Below, in pieces: positions 59,065 to 64,000 of a stretch of DNA of 64,000 bases. A program made the position numbers and the translations under genes. Each line of letters begins with the position of its first letter. Position 1 is the first letter of the stretch. This DNA comes from Blastomyces gilchristii SLH14081. Lineage: Eukaryota > Ascomycota > Eurotiomycetes > Onygenales > Ajellomycetaceae. Under the pieces are notes generated by a model that worked only from the letters and a program-made list of their open reading frames with translations, searched no databases and was not told the origin of the DNA. The stretch lies in NCBI RefSeq assembly GCF_000003855.2, contig NW_003101680.1, forward strand, positions 1,859,095 through 1,923,094, given 5' to 3'.

Positions 59065-60488
59065 CTACCGACCCTTCCCGCCAGAAATATCCTGCCCAAG
59101 CCTATACCCACCCACCTTCTCCCACTCAACCTTTTGCCGTGTAATGGGCAATTGTCTGCGCAGGCCTTTAAATGCCCCCTCAGATAATCTACTAAAAGCA
59201 TCGCTGAGTTCGAGCTGCTGTGCCCGTTCCGCAGCAGCGATGCGCTTGATGATGGTATCTGCGGAAGAATTGGGAGAGAGGGATATCGAGACGGGTTTCG
59301 TAGTGTTTAGTGATACGTTGCCATCTTCGTAGTAGTGGACGTTTATGTGGATAGTGCCTGTTATGGTGTCTGCAGAGGGGATGGGGACAGTGTAAATGGC
59401 TCGGTAGCGGCCGTTCCTGTGTGTGGTGATTTTCGTGTTAGCTTTTTTTTAATATAATAAAACATATTCGCTGGTAGTTGTTTACGCAGCGGTTGACAAT
59501 TTATATGGTAGGTTATAGATTAAAGAACACATACCAGAAATTGTTTGGGGAATATTTGTTCGCAACTAAAAGAATGGCAGCGGCAGAGTCATTGTCCGTT
59601 GGATACACACCATACGAGCAGCTTGGATAATGCTCTCGAGCATGTGTTGAGAGCGATTTCAGGAGCGATTTACTTCACAATCGTCAAACTAGGTAACTCC
59701 CAGACGAGGAAGGCAAGGATAAAACAACATACATCAAGTCGGAGTGCTGTGACTCTAGGACATAGGATTGTGGTGATGAGGCGGTCTATGCCCCCAATGG
59801 TTGATACTGTCAGCCAAAATTCACCGTTTACACAACCTGTAGGCTGCGCGCCAGCGTGATGTATAGATGTAAGGGATATATACCAACCTGAGTGACATGA
59901 TCAAACTCAAACGATGTCTGACTCTCTACATCGTAGTATCGATTGCCGTCAAGCTTATTATATGCACTCACGATAACCTACAACCCTCGCGGTTATCGTC
60001 AATAATCCGCACAGATAAGCAATAACAACCCCACAGAGAAGGGGGCTCTTCTATTCCAATTCCATGGCTAATAATGTGACAGATGTATACATTTTCACTG
60101 CCACCAGGCAACTTCACAGTCGCCAGTTGTTCCTCGTTATAGTTCTCGAAGGCGGGTGTGAGAGATGAGATGAGACTCGGTCCCTCAGGCGTCAATGCTT
60201 TTATATCTGCGAATTTCGACAATGATTGTAGCCGGGTCAGTTATCTGGAAGTCTGAAGGGGAGGGGTGAAGCGATCTCGAGGAATGAAGAACCGGGAGGA
60301 AGTTGGAGATTGTTATGATATGCTGGGTATTTACCTGCAACAACGTCCGAGAGCTACCCCGAAAGTTAGCATCCTGCCGCGTAATATGAAGAAAAATTAG
60401 ATGGTATATGAAGATAATTGTTTACTCATACCTCTCCTGGCGGCGCACCTCGAATAAACGAGGATGCAATCTCTAGGTTTGATGGCAT
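59065..60488 (-). CDS. cap1: F-actin-capping protein subunit alpha
   Basis: Exons (minus) 60488-60432, 60353-60335, 60206-60091, 59977-59888, 59785-59733, 59672-59535 and 59416-59065 give 274 aa, normal for the subunit. Recognisable blocks: A-S-S-F-I-R-G-A-P-P-G-E-L at the start, P-A-F-E-N-Y-N-E-E-Q, Y-Y-D-V-E-S-Q-T-S-F-E-F-D-H-V, Y-G-V-Y-P-T-D-N-D-S-A, F-W-N-G-R-Y-R-A-I-Y, V-H-Y-Y-E-D-G-N-V, and the signature L-R-R-Q-L-P-I-T-R-Q-K-V-E-W near the C-terminus. With the beta subunit it caps barbed ends of actin filaments at cortical patches. The second exon is a 19-nt microexon (L-S-D-V-V-A). One donor (59887) is GTTGGT, unusual but required by phase. Confidence 0.92.
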
Positions 60489-61146
60489 GGTGCAGCTACA
60501 ACTAGTGCTAGAGGAGGGGTGTGCAGAAGCAAACTGAAACAGTAATTTGGGTTAAAATCTCAAAAGAATAACAATTACGTCGGTAGTGAACAGGGTAACG
60601 GTCTACTTCACAAGGGAGAAAGATAAATATGCCTTTGTCGGTCATCTTTTGAATCTCCCCGCCCCGTTGCCACTGTGGCGCGCGGGATGGTGAAACGTTT
60701 AAAACAGCCGCCAATCATTAAACGCGCTAGCCGCAACCGCCCCAGAAAAGAGGTATGAGGCAGCAGTATATTCTCAAAAATGACCATTTCTAGCCGTCTG
60801 ACATGATTTAGAAAAATGTCATTCTGTCTTGAGAAGTGGTTGAAACTTAGGTAGCTGATATTTGGGTGGTAATAGCAAATTGTACATGAAAGAACTCAAG
60901 AAAAATGTGCATTAAAGATCAGCATGAAAAGGAACACTCGTAAATGAGGATGTCATAAAAAAAAAAAGAAAAATCCCACGCGCCTCCGCTAAATACCCAC
61001 AGATGTAATAAGCGAAAACCACAGTAGATCCCGAATATGCAGACGAAAATCTCATTGCAATAGAAGGAAAGGGGATAGAAAATGAAAAAGAAAATCGTTA
61101 ACGACACACAAGAATATAAATTCCCCCAATTCCCCTCCGCGCCCAT
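60489..61146. other. Intergenic region
   Basis: Promoter side of the capping-protein gene and 3' flank of the next minus-strand gene. No gene recognised. Confidence 0.6.
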
Positions 61147-63260
61147 TCAGTCAATGCTCATATTCATCAGCCCGTCATTCGTTTCATTCATTCCCTGCAT
61201 CCCAACCCTCTTCATAGTACCACCCTCTCCTCCCCGGCCCGTCTTCCCTGGAGTCGAAGTCACAGGATTCTTCGACTGCTGCTGCGGTAGCTGCCCCTGG
61301 CCACCACCTTCCAACCGACTAGTACTGTCCTTACTAAAATATGAAGCTGACGACCCCGACGACGATGGCTGAGACGCCCCAACGGGGCTATTCTGCAAAC
61401 ACATCCCCGGCGACACCGCCCGCCGCTTGAAGGTGTTCATATCGATCATCTCATCGCGTCTGCGTTTGTTGTTTTTGCGCGATGCTTCAGCTTCGACACG
61501 TGATGGGCCAGCGGCGTTGGATAGTTGCGAGATGCTGTTGATGGTGGAGGTAGCGTGTTGGCCGGGAGCGATCGGGAATGTGGATGGTGGTGTTTGCATC
61601 ATTGCGTCGCTGGTAGAGGTGGGGTTGGAGGAGCCAATTAGTTGGTTGGTAGGGGGTGGTGGTGGTGTTTGGTATCGGGTATCAAAGGCACTTAAGCGTC
61701 CTAAACCAGTGGCTTGGTGGTTGGTGAAAATGTTTGATGATGATCGCCCTCCCATAGACAGACTGGTGGCAACATCCCTCGCAACATCTATATTATGGGA
61801 ATCCGACAAGTCCAGCGGGGATGTCAACGATGGGGAAAGCGGAGGTAATTCGCCGCCTTCGCTCTCACGAACCTGCCGGATAACTTCCGCTTCGCGCTGA
61901 CACTCGAAATCAACAGGGGCAACTTCTTCAAGCAGCGCTGCCCTGATCCGGGCGAAGTTCTTCGTTTTTGGCTTTTGTATGAACATGTTAGCGGATTAAG
62001 CCTTTTAGAATAATAATACGGGCCGAACTGTACCAGTAAATTCCCTCTCCTCGTTACCGGGCGTCGAATTACACCATGAGGTCCGCTTTCTATGTTGGTG
62101 CCTCCGGGTAATGGAGCACTGGAAGGGCTACCGACCCGTGCTAGCCGACTCTCATCATCGCTCAGGTCTGACAGGTGAAGGTCGCTAGTGCCAAGGCTTA
62201 AGCTTTCCCGACGTGACTTGACTTCGCTCATTGACATTTCTCTGGGGAAATAGCCAGTAGCAGAGCTCTCAACGCTTTTTAAGACAGGGGGAGATATTGG
62301 GCCTGGGCTGAGTTTCGAGCTATTACCACTATTGCTGCTCGAGCTATGTCTACTCCTACCACTGCGCAGCCGAGCACGTTGGAAGCTCATGAGGCTAGCT
62401 TTGGCGGCAGAAAGCCCGCTCATCCAATCGCCACCAGGACTTTGAGCTGTGCTGGGGGAAAACGGCGTTGAAAACGTATTTCCCGGACGAGCCATTTGTG
62501 GGGTCAATAGGATCGGATCCTCTCTATCGATGATATGCATGGATTCGTCCTCATCCTCGTCGCCACTGCTAGTAGTATCAGATTCGAACATGTTGACACT
62601 ACTCACGGAGCTGGATATGACAGTCCGATCACCGTGGCCGTAGGATTGCCATGTACCGCCTGACATGTTTGGAGAACCCATTCCTGTAGAGTTGATGGTG
62701 CTTCGACGATTGGGTATAGCTACTCCACGACCAAGAACGACGGGGGAGGAGTCCGGCGACGATTCGGCAAGGGTAGAATGATGTAGGTTCGTGCATGCGC
62801 GGGAAAAATCCAGTCCCCTGGACCGTCGTGGTAATACTGAGGCGGGTGAACCGTATATGTGTGAAGAATCCAGTTTTGGGGAGAGGGGAACTCGATGTCC
62901 TCCTGCGACAGGGCTCCCAAACATTCTCGACGGCATTTGTAGCAATAGTCCATGCGCAAGGCCATCGGGCCTATGAGGCGTTGCTGGAGCTGCTGTTACA
63001 GCCGTATCATCCTTGGTACGTTGGATATTTAGGGGATTCGGTGAAGCGGAGGACAGGGTCCGTGAAGAAGCGTCAGAAAGAGAACGACCTTTCATTGGGG
63101 AGCGACTTTTAGCTGGAGTCTCAGTGCCAGACCCCGCAAGTCTAGCTGCACCCTCCAATCCGGTCATCTTTTGTCTAAGCTGCTCCGTCAATTGGCTCCC
63201 GGGAGGGGAGTCAGAGGAGACAATGGAGGCACCGTTTTGTGCACTTGTAATAGCGGACAT
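61147..63260 (-). CDS. Conserved-looking Ser/Pro-rich protein of unknown function, 683 aa
   Basis: Exons (minus) 63260-62034 and 61971-61147 are joined by a 62-nt intron with a GCTAAC branch site. The N-terminal 400 residues are low-complexity, rich in Ser/Pro with many S-P sites (S-R-S-P-M-K, G-S-P-N, S-F/S-P-S) and an acidic patch (G-D-E-D-E-D-E-S). The junction region N-L-L-P-K-T-K-N-F-A-R-I-R-A-A-L-L-E-E followed by R-E-A-E-V-I-R-Q-V-R-E-S (about 405-445) is the best candidate for a conserved helical domain. A basic cluster K-N-N-K-R-R-R-D (575-582) could be a nuclear localisation signal. This suggests a nuclear phosphoprotein, possibly a cyclin-dependent-kinase substrate; I do not recognise the family. 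The start at 63260 is the first ATG; an upstream in-frame TTG was not used. Confidence 0.82.
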
Positions 63261-64000
63261 GCTGGTATTTCTGAACAAGAGGGACTCTGGGGCCGCAATC
63301 AGAACAGTGAGCTAAGGACATATAGCACTGGGGAAGGTCGTGGGGTTATGATGATGCTTGGTGAACGCTTATCGTCCCAACGCCAAGCGTAAAGGACGGC
63401 GTCTGTGGTTTAAGCTTCGATAGAAGAGGTCATGGCTGACGTGTGTAAGCATGGGCGTGAAGCATCATCGAAAGAAAGTTCATAACCCTTTTCAGGCCCT
63501 GACAGTCAGGATTGAGAGTTATATCTGCGAGGTGGGAACAATAGATGGGCGTCACTGACTCGGTCTGACAAGCGCAGCGCGGGGAATCTGTGATACGAGC
63601 AGGTTGATTGATAGCGGCAAAACACGAGCGGTGCGGGCTTGGCCATCTATGACGAAAATTTAGGATTTATTGGGGTAGTCACGTGTGCCTGGAAGAACCT
63701 TGGGAACGATCAAAGGTAAATAACGTAAGGTTCATGTTTTCAGGGGCGTGGTTATGCCTAAATCAGTTACCTAAGGCATTGCTGACTTAGGTGCCCCTGT
63801 AGTTAAGAACCTTAACTAGATTTTTTTTAGGGTGCTGAAAATCATTAGTTACCGTATCGTATCGTATCATGGGGAATTACCTTACATGGTTTAGCACCAG
63901 GTTTAGCACAACATCACTGCTTTCTGGACTATATAAACTCACTCCTTCACTGCTTAAACATCTTCTCTTCATCATCTCTATTTTCCCTTTCTTTTCTCAC
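63261..64000. other. Intergenic region with putative promoter at its right end
   Basis: Upstream region of the 683-aa gene (minus) and probably the promoter of a gene beyond the window (plus). An E-box CACGTG lies at 63680-63685 and a short CGTAT repeat at 63864-63877. No gene seen. Confidence 0.5.
63930..63937 (+). promoter_or_regulatory. TATA box candidate
   Basis: TATATAAA followed by a pyrimidine-rich stretch (TCTTCTCTTCATCATC) typical of a fungal transcription start, pointing to a gene just beyond the window's right edge. Confidence 0.5.

Noticed and set aside
61427..61900. 157-codon plus-strand ORF antisense to the 683-aa gene
   Set aside because: Shadow of a Ser/Pro-rich coding exon; the minus-strand model has continuous frames, a branch site and start.
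1..64000. tRNA genes
   Set aside because: TTCGA-like matches (for example GGTTCGAATT at 42122) fall inside protein-coding frames and no cloverleaf context was found by eye.

Overview
The window is nuclear DNA of a filamentous ascomycete. Short GT-AG introns (about 45-280 nt), CT-rich leaders, and the gene set (Yap1-type bZIP, Kap123, NPC1/Ncr1, a deuterolysin protease, capping protein alpha) point to Eurotiomycetes. The sharp split between a very AT-rich, CpG-poor transposon block and balanced-GC genes suggests an Onygenales (Blastomyces/Histoplasma-like) genome; the lineage is inferred from memory of these families, not tested.

Positions 1-16950 are a transposon graveyard whose order of events can be read directly. 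A chromovirus-type Ty3/gypsy element (514-12668, plus orientation, 314-bp LTRs, 5-bp target duplication ACATC) sits inside an older, inverted copy of the same family (1-513 and 12674 to about 14690). The younger copy was then hit by a 5.9-kb hAT transposon (1006-6882, 8-bp duplication ACTCTAAC) and by a 506-bp hAT-derived MITE (8269-8774, 8-bp duplication CAGTGATC). The older copy still carries both sites empty. Everything is saturated with C-to-T/G-to-A changes, while the pol frame is kept without indels. A further, poorly classified relic (LINE-like) fills about 14690-16950.

From about 16950 onward the DNA is ordinary gene space. In order: a fungal-specific transcription-factor-like gene (-) divergent from a short-chain dehydrogenase (+); a broken hypothetical gene (-); a Yap1-type oxidative-stress bZIP with a very long leader; a DUF2433 phosphoesterase-like/RGG protein; a secreted M35 deuterolysin (-); NPC1/Ncr1 sterol transporter; importin Kap123; a zinc-less MDR oxidoreductase (-); a decayed alpha/beta hydrolase; a tiny Cys-rich metallothionein-like ORF; an unrecognised 254-aa protein (-); a membrane-anchored type-B carboxylesterase; a PEX11-family protein (-); F-actin capping protein alpha (-); and a 683-aa Ser/Pro-rich conserved protein (-).

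There is no operon-like cluster. The only suggestive pairings are the divergent regulator/dehydrogenase pair and possibly the two decayed accessory genes. Splice sites were assigned by eye from frame, GT-AG and family continuity; exon coordinates are in each entry.
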